Origin: Bradyrhizobium iriomotense
Lineage (GTDB): Bacteria > Pseudomonadota > Alphaproteobacteria > Rhizobiales > Xanthobacteraceae
Direction: 5' to 3'
Length of the DNA stretch: 64,000 nt
NCBI RefSeq assembly: GCF_018130765.1
Contig: NZ_JAFCJZ010000012.1
Span: 124,001 to 188,000, forward strand
Shown here: positions 11,201 through 20,457 of the stretch, one piece after another
Layout: every line of letters starts with the position of its first letter
Numbering within the stretch: position 1 is the first letter of the stretch
Made by a program: the position numbers and the translations under genes
Notes under the pieces: generated by a model
Told to the model about the DNA's origin: nothing
The model's input: the letters and a program-made list of their open reading frames with translations, nothing else
The model's database searches: none

Positions 11201-11299
11201 TAAAGCGCGATGGAATCAGGATGAATCGCCATCGCGCTTTAGGTTATTGTTTGAGTATGGTCTTTTCGGAAAACCGCTGCACACTTTTCCGGATCATGC
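11201..11299. repeat. intergenic palindromes between TRAP binding-protein and membrane-subunit genes (includes family B copy)
   Basis: TAAAGCGCGATGG (11201-11213) and CCATCGCGCTTTA (11229-11241) form a perfect 13-base inverted repeat. From 11268 to 11299 follows the reverse complement of a second repeat found at 33887 and 38263 (GGAAAACCGC...CTTTTCCGGATCATGC). The repeat sits inside what should be one TRAP operon, so it may attenuate expression of the membrane subunits relative to the binding protein. Confidence 0.75.
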
Positions 11300-11340
11300 T
11301 CTAGTCAGCAGTGACGCCAGGATTGGCGGTGGCAACGCAC

Positions 11341-12009
11341 ATGAATCCGCAGCGCCTTCTGTACACCATTGACGCGATCAGCACGTGGACCGGCAAGGTC
11401 GCGGCCTGGCTGGTCGTGGGCCTGATGGCGCTGGTCTGCGCCGAGGTCTTCAAGCGTTACATCCTCAACATGCCGACCGCCTGGATCTTCGACGCCTCGA
11501 ACATGCTGTATGGCACCCTGTTCATGATCGCGGGCGCCTATACGCTGGCCCAGAACGCGCATGTTCGCGGTGACTTCCTCTACTCCTCGATGCGGCCGCG
11601 CACCCAGGCGAGCCTCGACCTCGCGCTGTACTTCGCCTTCTTCCTGCCCGGCATCGCCGCGCTGGTCTATGCCGGATGGGACTATGCGCTGGATTCCTGG
11701 CGCATCAACGAGCATTCCAACGTCACCGCCGAGGGGCCGCCGGTCTACCAATTCAAGTTCATGATTCCGCTCGCGGGCGCCCTGGTGCTGCTGCAGGGGG
11801 CAGCCGAAATCGCCCGCTGCGTGATCTGTCTCAAGACGGGGACCTGGCCGAGCCGGCTCGCCGATGTCTCCGAAATCGATGTCATCGAGGAGCAGCTCGC
11901 GCACAGCGAACATGTTGACGAAGAGGCGCGGAAGGCAGCGATCGCACGCGCACAGGACATTGAGGAAAGCGCGCGGCAGCGCGGAATGGGCGGGGACCTG
12001 CAGGGATGA
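11341..12009 (+). CDS. TRAP transporter small permease, DctQ family
   Basis: A 222-residue membrane protein with four predicted helices, and GAYTLAQNAHVRGDF, the conserved DctQ motif, near residues 64-78. The C-terminal tail (after about 175) is hydrophilic and charged, longer than in many DctQ proteins. I place the start at ATG 11341 (MNPQRLLY); a GTG at 11311 would add ten residues and neither has a strong ribosome binding site. The last four bases overlap the large-permease start. Confidence 0.88.
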   Translation: MNPQRLLYTIDAISTWTGKVAAWLVVGLMALVCAEVFKRYILNMPTAWIFDASNMLYGTLFMIAGAYTLAQNAHVRGDFLYSSMRPRTQASLDLALYFAFFLPGIAALVYAGWDYALDSWRINEHSNVTAEGPPVYQFKFMIPLAGALVLLQGAAEIARCVICLKTGTWPSRLADVSEIDVIEEQLAHSEHVDEEARKAAIARAQDIEESARQRGMGGDLQG

Positions 12010-13907
12010 TCAGCGATCCGGCACTCGGCCTCTTGATGCTCGTCCTCATCGTGGTCGTGATCATGATGGGCTTTCCGACCGCCTTCACCCTGATGGGGCT
12101 TGGCATGTTCTTCGGCTTCTTCGCCTATCACCGGGCGGGCGAAGCGTGGGGCGACAACCACATCTTCGACCTGATGGTTCAGCGCACCTATGGTGCGATG
12201 ACCAACGACGTCCTGATCTCGATCCCTCTGTTCGTGCTGATGGGCTACGTCATGGAGCGCGGCGCGCTGGTCGACAAGATGTTCTACTCGATCCAGCTCG
12301 CCTTCCGCCGCGTGCCTGCCTCGCTCGCGGTGGCGACGCTGATTGTCTGCACGTTCTGGGGCATCGCAAGCGGGCTCGTCGGCGCGGTCGTGGTATTGAT
12401 GGGCGTCATCGCCTTCAATCCGATGCTGAAGGCCGGCTATGACGTCAAGCTCGCCTCCGGCGTCATCACCGCCGGCGGCACGCTCGGCATCCTGATTCCG
12501 CCCTCGGTGATGATCATCGTCTACGCGGCCGTGGCCGGACAGTCGGTGGTGAAGCTCTACGCGGCGGCGATGTTTCCTGGCTTCTTCCTGGCCTTCCTCT
12601 ATCTCGTCTACATCGTCGGCTGGGCGCTCCTCAATCCGAAGATTGCGCCGAAGCTTCCCGAAAGCGAAGTCACGGTTCCGGTCCGTCCGTGGATCGTCGC
12701 GCTGCAGCAAGCCTATTCGCGCAAAGTGCTGCCGGCGCTCGTTGCGGCGCTGGTGGCGCCTGCGAGGATCGTCAATGCCGGCGTCGAGGGCGCCCGCGTC
12801 ACCTATTTGACGCTCGTGAAGAGCCTCGGCTACGCGCTGGTGCCGCTGGTCCTCACGCTCGCAACGCTCTGGGCCGCCTGGTGGTACGTCGTGATCCACC
12901 AGCAGGCTGACATTCAAACGCCGGTCGCGGCCGCGACGCAGCAACAGCCGCGCGCAGAGGAGACGCTCCAGCCGCTCGGCGCGGGCGCCCAGCAGCAGGA
13001 GAGCGCCGAAGAAAAGCTCGAGGAGCTCGGCGGCGCCGCCAGCCGGTCGGAGAGGGCCACGACGAACGAGCCCGAGGTGCTCCAGCAGATGGGCAGTGCC
13101 GAGTTGCGGGGCAAGATCACGGCCGCGCCCGCGGAGTCCGGACCGCCGCCCGAGTTCTATACTTATTTTGCCGTCGTCGCCGGCATCTGCGCGCTCATGC
13201 TCCTCTATTATTACTGGACCATGGAGGCCGAGCAGTTCGAGGTGCTGCGGCTCCTGGTCATGTCCGTGATGCCCCTCGGCATCCTGACGGTGGTCGTGCT
13301 CGCCGTGATCCTGTTCGGCATCACCACCGCGACGGAATCGGCGGCAGTGGGTGCGGCCGGCGCCTTCCTGCTCGCATTCCAGGCCCGGACGCTGGACTGG
13401 AAGCGCACCAAGGAAGCGGTGTTCCTGACCGCCAAGACCACCTCGATGGTGTGCTGGCTTTTCGTGGGCTCGGCGCTGTTCTCGGCGGTGTTCGCGATCC
13501 TCGGCGGCCAGGCGCTGCTCGAAAGCTGGGTGCTCTCGCTCAACATGTCGCCGGTCCAGTTCATGATCCTGTCGCAGGCGATCATCTTCCTGCTCGGCTG
13601 GCCGCTGGAATGGACCGAGATCATCGTGATCTTCGTGCCGATCTTCCTGCCGATGCTGAAGCACTTCAACATCGATCCGATCCTGTGGGGCGTGCTGGTC
13701 TTCGTCAACCTCCAGGCCGCATTCCTGTCGCCGCCCGTGGCGATGTCGGCGTTCTATCTGAAGGGCGTGGCGCCAAAGCACGTCACGCTCAACCAGATCT
13801 TCTCCGGCATGATGCCCTACATGCTGATCGTGATCGTCTGCATGGTGTTCATGTACATCTGGCCCGGCCTGACGCTGTGGCTGCCGAACTATCTGTACGG
13901 AAGTTGA
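12006..13907 (+). CDS. TRAP transporter large permease, DctM family, with ~200-residue insertion
   Basis: At 633 residues this is about 200 longer than a standard DctM (about 425). The N-terminal half up to about residue 215 and the C-terminal half from about 420 (LLVMSVMPLGIL...TTATESAAVGA) are normal. Between them lie one or two extra helices (about 277-297 and 385-402) flanking a hydrophilic Gln/Glu/Ala-rich linker (298-383) with a repeated look: EETLQPLGAG, EEKLEELGGA, PEVLQQMGSA. It forms the transport channel with the DctQ protein. The insert's role is unknown. Confidence 0.9.
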   Translation: MISDPALGLLMLVLIVVVIMMGFPTAFTLMGLGMFFGFFAYHRAGEAWGDNHIFDLMVQRTYGAMTNDVLISIPLFVLMGYVMERGALVDKMFYSIQLAFRRVPASLAVATLIVCTFWGIASGLVGAVVVLMGVIAFNPMLKAGYDVKLASGVITAGGTLGILIPPSVMIIVYAAVAGQSVVKLYAAAMFPGFFLAFLYLVYIVGWALLNPKIAPKLPESEVTVPVRPWIVALQQAYSRKVLPALVAALVAPARIVNAGVEGARVTYLTLVKSLGYALVPLVLTLATLWAAWWYVVIHQQADIQTPVAAATQQQPRAEETLQPLGAGAQQQESAEEKLEELGGAASRSERATTNEPEVLQQMGSAELRGKITAAPAESGPPPEFYTYFAVVAGICALMLLYYYWTMEAEQFEVLRLLVMSVMPLGILTVVVLAVILFGITTATESAAVGAAGAFLLAFQARTLDWKRTKEAVFLTAKTTSMVCWLFVGSALFSAVFAILGGQALLESWVLSLNMSPVQFMILSQAIIFLLGWPLEWTEIIVIFVPIFLPMLKHFNIDPILWGVLVFVNLQAAFLSPPVAMSAFYLKGVAPKHVTLNQIFSGMMPYMLIVIVCMVFMYIWPGLTLWLPNYLYGS

Positions 13908-14126
13908 GCATCGAACGTCTCAGTGCTTTGCCGGCCTGGAATCCAGCCCCTCGAAACGAAGGCCGGCGCACCCCCGTTCGACGCTTCCATGGGCGGCATG
14001 GATCCGCCGGCCGCCCCTTGGGCGAAGGAGTAAGCGGAAAAAAACCTCTCGGACTGTGAAGCATCTTACACCACATGCCTTCGATGGTGCTAGAATGGCT
14101 ATGCTTCTTGCTTGAAGGAGGCCCCG

Positions 14127-14321
14127 ATGCTGACGCCCTTCAACAGGCCGTACTGGGAACAGAGCGCCCGTGACTGGACGATGAGGCTTGGCGCGCTCAT
14201 GCCCCAACCGCGGAAAAAGCCCGCCGAGCCAAAACCAGAGCGGCCCCCGTGGCGGCACTTCGACGATACCCATCATTGGGACTCGACCGCTGAGGAATGG
14301 GTCCCCAATCACGACAGGTGA
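14127..14321 (+). CDS. small hypothetical protein, 64 residues
   Basis: ATG 14127 is preceded by GAAGGAGG at -7, an almost perfect ribosome binding site, which is why I accept this short frame. The product is rich in Pro, Trp and Arg, begins MLTPFNRPYW and ends with two similar W-containing strings (PPWRHFDDTHHWD and STAEEWVPNHDR). No signal peptide or membrane segment. It stands alone between the TRAP operon and a convergent HAD gene. I do not recognise the family; a small cytosolic protein, function unknown. Confidence 0.6.
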   Translation: MLTPFNRPYWEQSARDWTMRLGALMPQPRKKPAEPKPERPPWRHFDDTHHWDSTAEEWVPNHDR

Positions 14322-14379
14322 TCGCGCCCGGGCAGAGCCTGCCTGGACGCCTTCACCGACATTACGATGTTACGCAAAT

Positions 14380-15027
14380 TCATCCATGAAGCAGGCCATA
14401 TTCCGAGAGGGCCTGGCTGAACGCCTCCATTGATGTGTGGTGATGCGCGAACAGACCCGCCTCGCGTGCGCCGGCAACATTGGCCATGAGATCGTCGACG
14501 AACAGGACAGCCTGCGGCATTACGTCGAGCTCGGACAGGCAGAGACGATAGCAGCGCGGGTCCGGTTTGGCCGTCTTGAACCGGGCCGAGGCGTAGATTC
14601 TCGAGCCGAACAGCGGACGCAGATTGGGCAGCAGCGTGTCGATATGGTCGGTGACCAGGGTGGTATTGTTGGTCAGGACGGCAATATCGACGGTCTTGCG
14701 CAGGCGGCGGACGGTCTCCAGCATCGCGGAATTCGCCTGCATCGAACGGCGCCGCGCTTCCACCCATTCGTCCAGCGACAGCGGATAGCCCATGCGCTCG
14801 CCAAAGCCTCGCAGGTAATCCGCAGCATCGAGCGTGCCGGAATCGCCAAGCAACTCGAAGCCGCTGTCCCAGATCGCCTCATGGACGAACGCGCTGCTCG
14901 TCCCCGCCAGCTCTGCCAGGCAGGCGACACGCTTTGCCCTGTCGTAGTCGCAGAGCACGTTGTCCATGTCGAACAGGACGAGCTTGATTCCATCAGTCAC
15001 GGCAACACTCTCGGATTGGCCGAACAT
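14380..15027 (-). CDS. HAD family hydrolase
   Basis: A 215-residue phosphatase-like protein of the haloacid dehalogenase superfamily. Motif I is LFDMDNVLCD (nucleophile Asp and general acid Asp), motif II is VLTNNT, motif III Lys is in RFKTAKPDP and motif IV is FVDDLMANV. A helical cap lies between motif I and II. The closest general type is the YihX/epoxide-hydrolase-N-terminal-like subgroup; the substrate is unknown. It is convergent with the small gene at 14127 and downstream of nothing on its own strand. Confidence 0.85.
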   Translation of the reverse strand: MFGQSESVAVTDGIKLVLFDMDNVLCDYDRAKRVACLAELAGTSSAFVHEAIWDSGFELLGDSGTLDAADYLRGFGERMGYPLSLDEWVEARRRSMQANSAMLETVRRLRKTVDIAVLTNNTTLVTDHIDTLLPNLRPLFGSRIYASARFKTAKPDPRCYRLCLSELDVMPQAVLFVDDLMANVAGAREAGLFAHHHTSMEAFSQALSEYGLLHG

Positions 15028-15139
15028 CCGGCCCTGATTGCAGTCATATCCGGCCCGAGTATTGAGGGCAAACCTGGGACTGTCTCTACGGTTGTTGCGC
15101 GGCGCAGCGTTCGCTACGCTTGGTGAGCGGTCGATCCCG

Positions 15140-17044
15140 TCACGCGGTCTTCGCGGGCCAGGGCACGACCTGGCCCGACATCACCAGCCGGTCACGGCCG
15201 CTGTCCTTGGCGGTGTAGAGCGCGCGGTCGGCAGCCGCGACCAGCGTGCTGGAGTCCGCCGAGGTCTCCGATGGGAAGCTTGCCGCGGCGCCCATGCTGA
15301 CGGTCACCAGGCGAGAGGGAGGGTTTTGCGCATGCAGCATGGCGAGATCGTGCAGCGCCCGGCGAATCGCTTCGGCGAGTTCGGCGCAGCCGTCCGGGCC
15401 GGTGTTCGGCAACAACAGGGCGAACTCCTCGCCGCCGTAGCGGGCAGCGAGATCGGCAGGGCGCCTGGCGTGAGCGGATAGAATCCGGCTCAGCGCGCGA
15501 AGGCACCCGTCGCCCGCCAGATGCCCGTAATGGTCGTTGAACTTCTTGAAATGATCGACGTCGATCAGCAGGAGCGAAAGCTGCGTGCCGTCGCGCCGCG
15601 CGCGCGCCCATTCATCAGTGAGGCGTTCGTCGAACGCGCGCCGGTTGGCAAGGCCGGTGAGGCCGTCGGTGGTCGCAAGCGAGGCGAGCTTGTCCTGAAG
15701 GTCCTTCTGCTCGGTCATGTCGCGCACGACAGCGACGACGCCGTCGATCTCGCCGCTGTCTGCTGCCAGGGTCACGTGCAGCGCCGCCTCGGCCCAGATC
15801 TCGCCTTTGTCGCGATGACGCTGGCGATAGACGAACCGCGCCTCCTCCGCCTCGCCGTTCTTCAGCGCGGTGATGGCCTGCTCGACCCGTTCCATGTCGT
15901 CCGCGTGGATGCCGGCCAGGGCCGAGGTCGCCAGCAATTCGTCGGCGGACCAGCCGGTGATGCGCACGCAGGAGGGAGAGACGTAGAGCAGCCGGTTATC
16001 CAGTCCGATCCGGGTCACCATGTCGCTGGACTGTTCGGCCAGCAGGCGGAAATTTGCTTCCTTGGCGATCAAGGCCTGCGCCATGCGCTGCCGCTGCAAG
16101 AGCTGACGGACCAGATAGAAGCCGATCACCGCGATCAGCAGGACGAGGCCGAGAACGAAGGTCATGCGCGTGGCCGCCGCGCGGCGCCACGGGGCTAGCA
16201 CGTCGTCCTGGGCCTTGCTCGCCAGCACCATCAGGGGATAGCGGTTGCTGCGCTGGTAGTAGCTCAGCCGCTGCACGCTATCGAGCGGCGACTTGAAATA
16301 GTAGACGGCTGCGGCCGGCCGGCTTTTCCACTCCCTGAACAACGGCGCATTCGACAGGTCGCGCCCGACGAAGACGCCGCTCTCGTCGCGGCTGCGCGCC
16401 AGCATGATGCCGTCATTGTTCAGCAGCGACGCCGAGCCGTTCGGCCCGACGTCGAAGCGCTCGTAGAATTTGACGAAATAGGCGACGTCGATTGTGAGCA
16501 GGGCGACGCCGGCGAAGCTGCCGTCGGGATGGTCGATCCGGCGCGACGCAGTGATGATCCACTGACCGCCGGCGCGGCTCTTGACGGGCCGCCCGATCAG
16601 CGTGCCCTTTTCCGGGGAGTCGCGGTGCCGGCGGAAATATTCGCGGTCGCTGTTGTTGAGCTTGGAGAAATCGATTTGCTCGGTCGTGGCGAGCCAGCGG
16701 CCGGTCTCGTCATAGACGAAGATGCCGCGGATGCGGTCCGATGATTTGCGGGTCGGCAGATAGGTCTGGAGCTTCGCGATCGTGTCGGGACCCATCCCGT
16801 CGAGCTCAAGCCGGTGGACCAGACCGACCAGGATCGTGTCGGCGAGCTCGAACGTATCGTCCGCGTGCTGGACCAGCGAATGCGCCACGTTGGCGACGTC
16901 GATCTCGGCGTTCCTGAGATCGGCATTGCGCGTCTCCCATTCGCGCCAGGCGCTCAAGCCGAGGATCGTCACGCAGATCAGCACGACGAAACCCGCCGCC
17001 CAGAGCGGAAGGCGCGTCTTGCCGAGTTCGCGGCTCGTGACCAT
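15140..17044 (-). CDS. membrane-bound diguanylate cyclase (dCache-PAS-GGDEF)
   Basis: A 634-residue c-di-GMP synthase. Order: transmembrane helix about 15-35, periplasmic double-Cache-like sensor about 40-280 (ends with SYYQRSNRYPLMV), second helix about 295-315, PAS domain about 330-455 and GGDEF about 465-625. The active-site loop is RYGGEEFALLL, a catalytically competent GGEEF, and the inhibitory site RxxD (RPAD) stands exactly five residues before it, so product inhibition is expected. I chose ATG 17044; a GTG at 17077 would add 11 residues. Likely a receptor for a small extracellular ligand that adjusts motility or biofilm. Confidence 0.92.
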   Translation of the reverse strand: MVTSRELGKTRLPLWAAGFVVLICVTILGLSAWREWETRNADLRNAEIDVANVAHSLVQHADDTFELADTILVGLVHRLELDGMGPDTIAKLQTYLPTRKSSDRIRGIFVYDETGRWLATTEQIDFSKLNNSDREYFRRHRDSPEKGTLIGRPVKSRAGGQWIITASRRIDHPDGSFAGVALLTIDVAYFVKFYERFDVGPNGSASLLNNDGIMLARSRDESGVFVGRDLSNAPLFREWKSRPAAAVYYFKSPLDSVQRLSYYQRSNRYPLMVLASKAQDDVLAPWRRAAATRMTFVLGLVLLIAVIGFYLVRQLLQRQRMAQALIAKEANFRLLAEQSSDMVTRIGLDNRLLYVSPSCVRITGWSADELLATSALAGIHADDMERVEQAITALKNGEAEEARFVYRQRHRDKGEIWAEAALHVTLAADSGEIDGVVAVVRDMTEQKDLQDKLASLATTDGLTGLANRRAFDERLTDEWARARRDGTQLSLLLIDVDHFKKFNDHYGHLAGDGCLRALSRILSAHARRPADLAARYGGEEFALLLPNTGPDGCAELAEAIRRALHDLAMLHAQNPPSRLVTVSMGAAASFPSETSADSSTLVAAADRALYTAKDSGRDRLVMSGQVVPWPAKTA

Positions 17045-17050
17045 CAGGCT

Positions 17051-17067
17051 TGCTCCAAATCGGAGCA
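17051..17067 (-). promoter_or_regulatory. small hairpin over the diguanylate cyclase ribosome binding site
   Basis: Read on the minus strand, TGCTCC-GATTT-GGAGCA ends seven bases before ATG 17044. The second arm holds the only Shine-Dalgarno-like GGAG, so folding of this six-base stem would partly hide it. Too short to be more than suggestive. Confidence 0.3.
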
Positions 17068-17226
17068 AACCTCTCACTTTGGACTTAACGGCCTATTGCA
17101 ATATCCGCGATGATTGTGCGCGGTCCGTATTCAACCGGGTCCGAGTCGATAGATCTTGATCGACTCTCGTCGGCAGATGTTAACCACGCTGCCGCGGCGT
17201 GACGGTTTTGCCCGGCGTCGGCCGCG

Positions 17227-17448
17227 TCACCCTTCCAGTGTGAATCCGACCCGCAGCGTCACCTGATAGTGGCGCACGGCGTTGTTCTCGATGTGGCCGC
17301 GCGTCTGCACCACCTCGAACCATTTCATCTCGCGGACGGTCTTGGCGGCGCGGCCGATCGCGTTCTTGATCGCATCCTCGATCGAGGTCTCGGATGATCC
17401 GACCAGCTCCAGGATCTTGTAGACGTGATCCTTCTCGGCGGTGGGCAT
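17227..17448 (-). CDS. dodecin family flavin-binding protein
   Basis: A 73-residue protein that matches dodecins along its whole length: HVYKILELVGSS, SIEDAIKNAI, AAKTVREMKWFEVVQTRG and HYQVTLRVGF. Dodecins assemble into hollow dodecamers that store flavins. The Trp of KWFEV, which stacks on the isoalloxazine ring, and the Gln of HYQVT are both present, so flavin binding is expected. The gene stands alone, with AGGGGA-type ribosome binding sequence upstream (minus strand). Confidence 0.92.
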   Translation of the reverse strand: MPTAEKDHVYKILELVGSSETSIEDAIKNAIGRAAKTVREMKWFEVVQTRGHIENNAVRHYQVTLRVGFTLEG

Positions 17449-17614
17449 GAGGTGTCTCCCCTTGTGCTGTGGCGGCCCCGGATACCGCTCCCGCGATGTA
17501 TCCGAGAGCGTCGGGCCTCCCCTGTGAACGAGCGGCCTGGCTTCGGGTTCCCTGCTCCGCGATGGCCTGCATGCACCAGCCGAGGTCGAGCGGGGGGCCT
17601 GCTAAACGCTATCC

Positions 17615-17947
17615 ATGGATCCGGCCCGGCACGACAGGACGATCGGCTCTCTCTGCCTTTGCGTGACGGCGTTCGGCTGGGCGCTGAACTGGCCGCTGAT
17701 GAAGCTGTTGCTCCAGCAATGGCCGCCCACGGGCCTCTGCTACGTCACCTGGTTCGAGACGCTGCGCCGCCTGCCACCGACCGCAGCGTCGACCGGCATG
17801 CTGATGGTCCTCGTGATCGGCGTGATCTCCGCCGCGATCATCCTCGGCGAGCCGCTGGGTCTGCGCGAATGGGCGGCGATGGCGCTCACGCTTGGGGGCG
17901 TGACACTGGCATTGCAGCGGGCCGGAATTATTCCGCGGGCTGAGGTA
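17615..17947 (+). pseudogene. internally deleted EamA/DMT-type transporter
   Basis: The reading frame opens with the first helix of an EamA exporter (GWALNWPLMKLLLQQWPP) and then jumps directly to the C-terminal helices (CYVTWFETLRRLPPTAAS, VIGVISAAIILGEPLGLREW, MALTLGGVTLALQR). A normal member has ten helices and about 290 residues; about 190 residues are missing, near codon 40. The frame remains open across the joint and runs on, without a stop at the expected place, antisense into the glycosyltransferase gene until 18178. It is probably a decayed gene, though a four-helix mini-protein cannot be excluded. No good ribosome binding site. Confidence 0.75.
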
Positions 17948-19193
17948 CTGCGGCCACAGGCTGCGTTGCCCGCCACAGGAGCCGCAGCAACAGGGCCAGC
18001 AGCGCCATCATCGCGAAGCCCCCGATGGATGGCGCGAGCTTGTCCTCCATTCCGGTCAGATCCGCATCATTGCCGAACTGCGCGGCGAGCCGCGCTGATT
18101 GCAGCATTCCGTAGGCGCCAGCAAGCAGGATCAGTCCGTAGACGAAGCTGCGCTCGCGCGCATTCGCCATTTGCGTGAGGTCAGGAAGTATCAAGGCAAG
18201 GCCGATCCCGATGATCGGCAAGTCATAGTCATAGGCGTAGGGACTGATCATCACCGAGACCAGGGAGGCGACACCGATCGCAAACGCGGGCGACGCCCTG
18301 CGTGTCGTTCCGAGCCAGACAGCAAGCGCGACTGCAAACAGGGCAAGGCTCGCGGCAGCCGCCTGCGCCCAAAAGGCAATACTCGAGGGCAGGCCGGCCC
18401 GGCCGAGCGCGGCGTAGGTCGAGACCATGCGGAATAGCGGATAAAAACCGCGATCCAGGAAGATCGACGATTCCCTGATTGCGCCGAGCCATGCGGTCCA
18501 GATCTGCCATCCGAACACCAACGTGCAGGCGAGCGAGCTCGTGAGTACGACTGTCGTAGCGGTCGCAAGTGCCGTCCAACGGCGCGTCGCAAGCATGTAG
18601 AAGCCGGCAGCGATGGCCAGATGCGGTTTGATCACCATCGCGCCCAGCGCAAGACCAGCCACGACCTGGCGCCGCTCGACATTGAGGCAGACGATACCGA
18701 TCAGGGTGCCCGTGAGAAAGCCATTCTGTCCGCAGCCGACCGTGATCGCGAGCGCGGGAAACATGACGACCAGGACATGCGCAAAATCCTTGCCAGCAAT
18801 CGTACGAAGCGTCAGCAGATAGGCCGTCAGTGTCACGGTGACGAACAGCAGATAGGCGATACCCTCCGGCAGAAGTGCGAATGGCGCCAACAGCAGGTCG
18901 AATTGCGGCGGATAAGTCCAGGGCATGAAGCTGGTCGAACCGGTAAATGCCTGCTGAAGCTTGATCAGGGTCTCGAACCGGTAAGCCAGATCGAGTTGAC
19001 CGTGCCAGATCTCTCGCGCGACGATATAGAAGGCGTCGAAATCGGACAGCTCGTGGACCTGCCAGGCGATCCAGTGACCGAACCTGAACGTCTTGAACAG
19101 AACCATCACCGCCAGCGCCGCGAGCACGAAGCGGACATAGATTGTCCGCTTCGACGGCGAGGATTGGACCGCTTCAAGTGTCTCGGCAAACAT
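17928..19193 (-). CDS. GT87/DUF2029-type membrane glycosyltransferase
   Basis: A 421-residue polytopic membrane protein with about ten helices. The family signature region is DFDAFYIVAREIWHGQ after the first helix (the Asp is the expected catalytic residue of GT-C enzymes), followed by PWTYPPQFDLLLAPFALLP and later GAMVIKPHLA. Relatives of this family are mannosyl- or arabinosyltransferases using polyprenyl-phosphate sugars in the periplasm. I start at ATG 19193 rather than a TTG at 19256. The 3' end overlaps the EamA remnant. The 257-base spacer to the GH16 gene holds the divergent promoters but no clear element. Confidence 0.82.
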   Translation of the reverse strand: MFAETLEAVQSSPSKRTIYVRFVLAALAVMVLFKTFRFGHWIAWQVHELSDFDAFYIVAREIWHGQLDLAYRFETLIKLQQAFTGSTSFMPWTYPPQFDLLLAPFALLPEGIAYLLFVTVTLTAYLLTLRTIAGKDFAHVLVVMFPALAITVGCGQNGFLTGTLIGIVCLNVERRQVVAGLALGAMVIKPHLAIAAGFYMLATRRWTALATATTVVLTSSLACTLVFGWQIWTAWLGAIRESSIFLDRGFYPLFRMVSTYAALGRAGLPSSIAFWAQAAAASLALFAVALAVWLGTTRRASPAFAIGVASLVSVMISPYAYDYDLPIIGIGLALILPDLTQMANARERSFVYGLILLAGAYGMLQSARLAAQFGNDADLTGMEDKLAPSIGGFAMMALLALLLRLLWRATQPVAAVPQPAE

Positions 19194-19450
19194 CAGCGAC
19201 GACCCCGGACCTGAGAGATCCGCGGCCTGGCAGGTAGGTCCGCGGATCGCAGCCAAATTGCCACCATAGGTTTAATACACCGTAACGACTATCGCAGGAT
19301 TCGCTGGCAATGCCCTGTTTGCAGTTCCGCGGGCCCCGGCTTTGCAAGCGTACCCCAGTTTTCTTAATCGCCCGCCGGCGCGGCCTGCCCTTACTTGCGC
19401 GCCGAAATACAGAGGCGTTAACCTTTCTCTCCTGACATCTTCGAAGTGGA

Positions 19451-20455
19451 ATGATGATCGACCGTTGGACGAAGGGTGCTCTGGTCGCGATCGGTCTGTC
19501 GGCCGTGCCTGCGCCTGTCGTCGCGCAGGACGATCTCGGTGATGCGCCCGGCACGATGTCGCTGCAAGTGACGACCGATCCTTCCACGATCGAGTGCCGC
19601 AGGCTGGAGACGGTCAATCCCACCTCGCTCGCGTTCCTGACGCTGCGCCGGACGTTCAACGACGATTTCAACGAGCATCCGCTCGCGACAGGTCACTGGG
19701 TGCCGCACTATGCCGGCGGCGCGGCATGGCCGGAGGCACGCTACTGGGGCGGCGACGGCTCCGACTTCAAGCGCAAGACCAGCGCCAATGGCGAGCAGCA
19801 GATCTATGTCGATCCGCGCTATGCCGGCCGCGCCGCAGCTCCGCTCGGGCTCGATCCGTTTAGGGTCAAGGACGGCGTGCTGTCGATCGTCGCCAGCCGC
19901 ACGCCGCCGGAATTGAAACCCGCGCTGTTCAACAACGAGTACATTTCCGGGATCCTGACGACCCAGGGCACGTTCGCGCAGAAGCACGGCTATTTCGAGA
20001 TCCGCGCAAAAGTCCCGGTCGGCCATGCGGTGTGGCCGGCGTTCTGGATGCTGGCGGATGACGGCGGCTGGCCGCCCGAGGTCGACGTTCTGGAAGGCCG
20101 CGGCGAGAAGCCGGGCGATCTCGTCATGACGACGCATTGGCGGATACCGTCGACCCAGAAGATCCAGTCCTGCGGCTTCGATTTCGCGATCGGCGATGCT
20201 TCGAGCGCGTTCCATAATTACGGTGTGCTGTGGCAGGAGGACCGCCTGGTCTATTTCATCGACCGCAGGCCGGTGTCCGACATCAAGGTGCCGATCGGCT
20301 TCGACGATCCCATGTACATGATCGTCAACCTGGCGATCGGATCGAAATTCTTTGTTGGCGTAGGACCGGTCGATGCTGAATCGCCGCCCAGCGTGGCCTT
20401 CGAGATCGACAGGATTTCCGCTTATCAGATCGATATGGAGCAGGCGCGGAGATAG
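19451..20455 (+). CDS. glycoside hydrolase family 16 protein
   Basis: A 334-residue secreted enzyme. A Sec signal peptide (about 1-25, ending PVVAQ) precedes the beta-jellyroll domain. Family markers are GYFEIRAKVPVGHAVWPAFWML and the catalytic string PEVDVLEGRG, giving E-V-D-V-L-E with nucleophile and acid/base Glu. GH16 enzymes cut beta-1,3 or mixed beta-glucans, or galactans. The next gene, two bases downstream, is a beta-glucosidase, so a glucan is the likely substrate. Start ATG-ATG at 19451 has only a weak ribosome binding site. Confidence 0.88.
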   Translation: MMIDRWTKGALVAIGLSAVPAPVVAQDDLGDAPGTMSLQVTTDPSTIECRRLETVNPTSLAFLTLRRTFNDDFNEHPLATGHWVPHYAGGAAWPEARYWGGDGSDFKRKTSANGEQQIYVDPRYAGRAAAPLGLDPFRVKDGVLSIVASRTPPELKPALFNNEYISGILTTQGTFAQKHGYFEIRAKVPVGHAVWPAFWMLADDGGWPPEVDVLEGRGEKPGDLVMTTHWRIPSTQKIQSCGFDFAIGDASSAFHNYGVLWQEDRLVYFIDRRPVSDIKVPIGFDDPMYMIVNLAIGSKFFVGVGPVDAESPPSVAFEIDRISAYQIDMEQARR

Positions 20456-20457
20456 CG

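Noticed and set aside
17615..18178. EamA remnant as a normal transporter gene
   Set aside because: Six of ten expected helices are absent and the C-terminal 80 residues are antisense to the GT87 gene.
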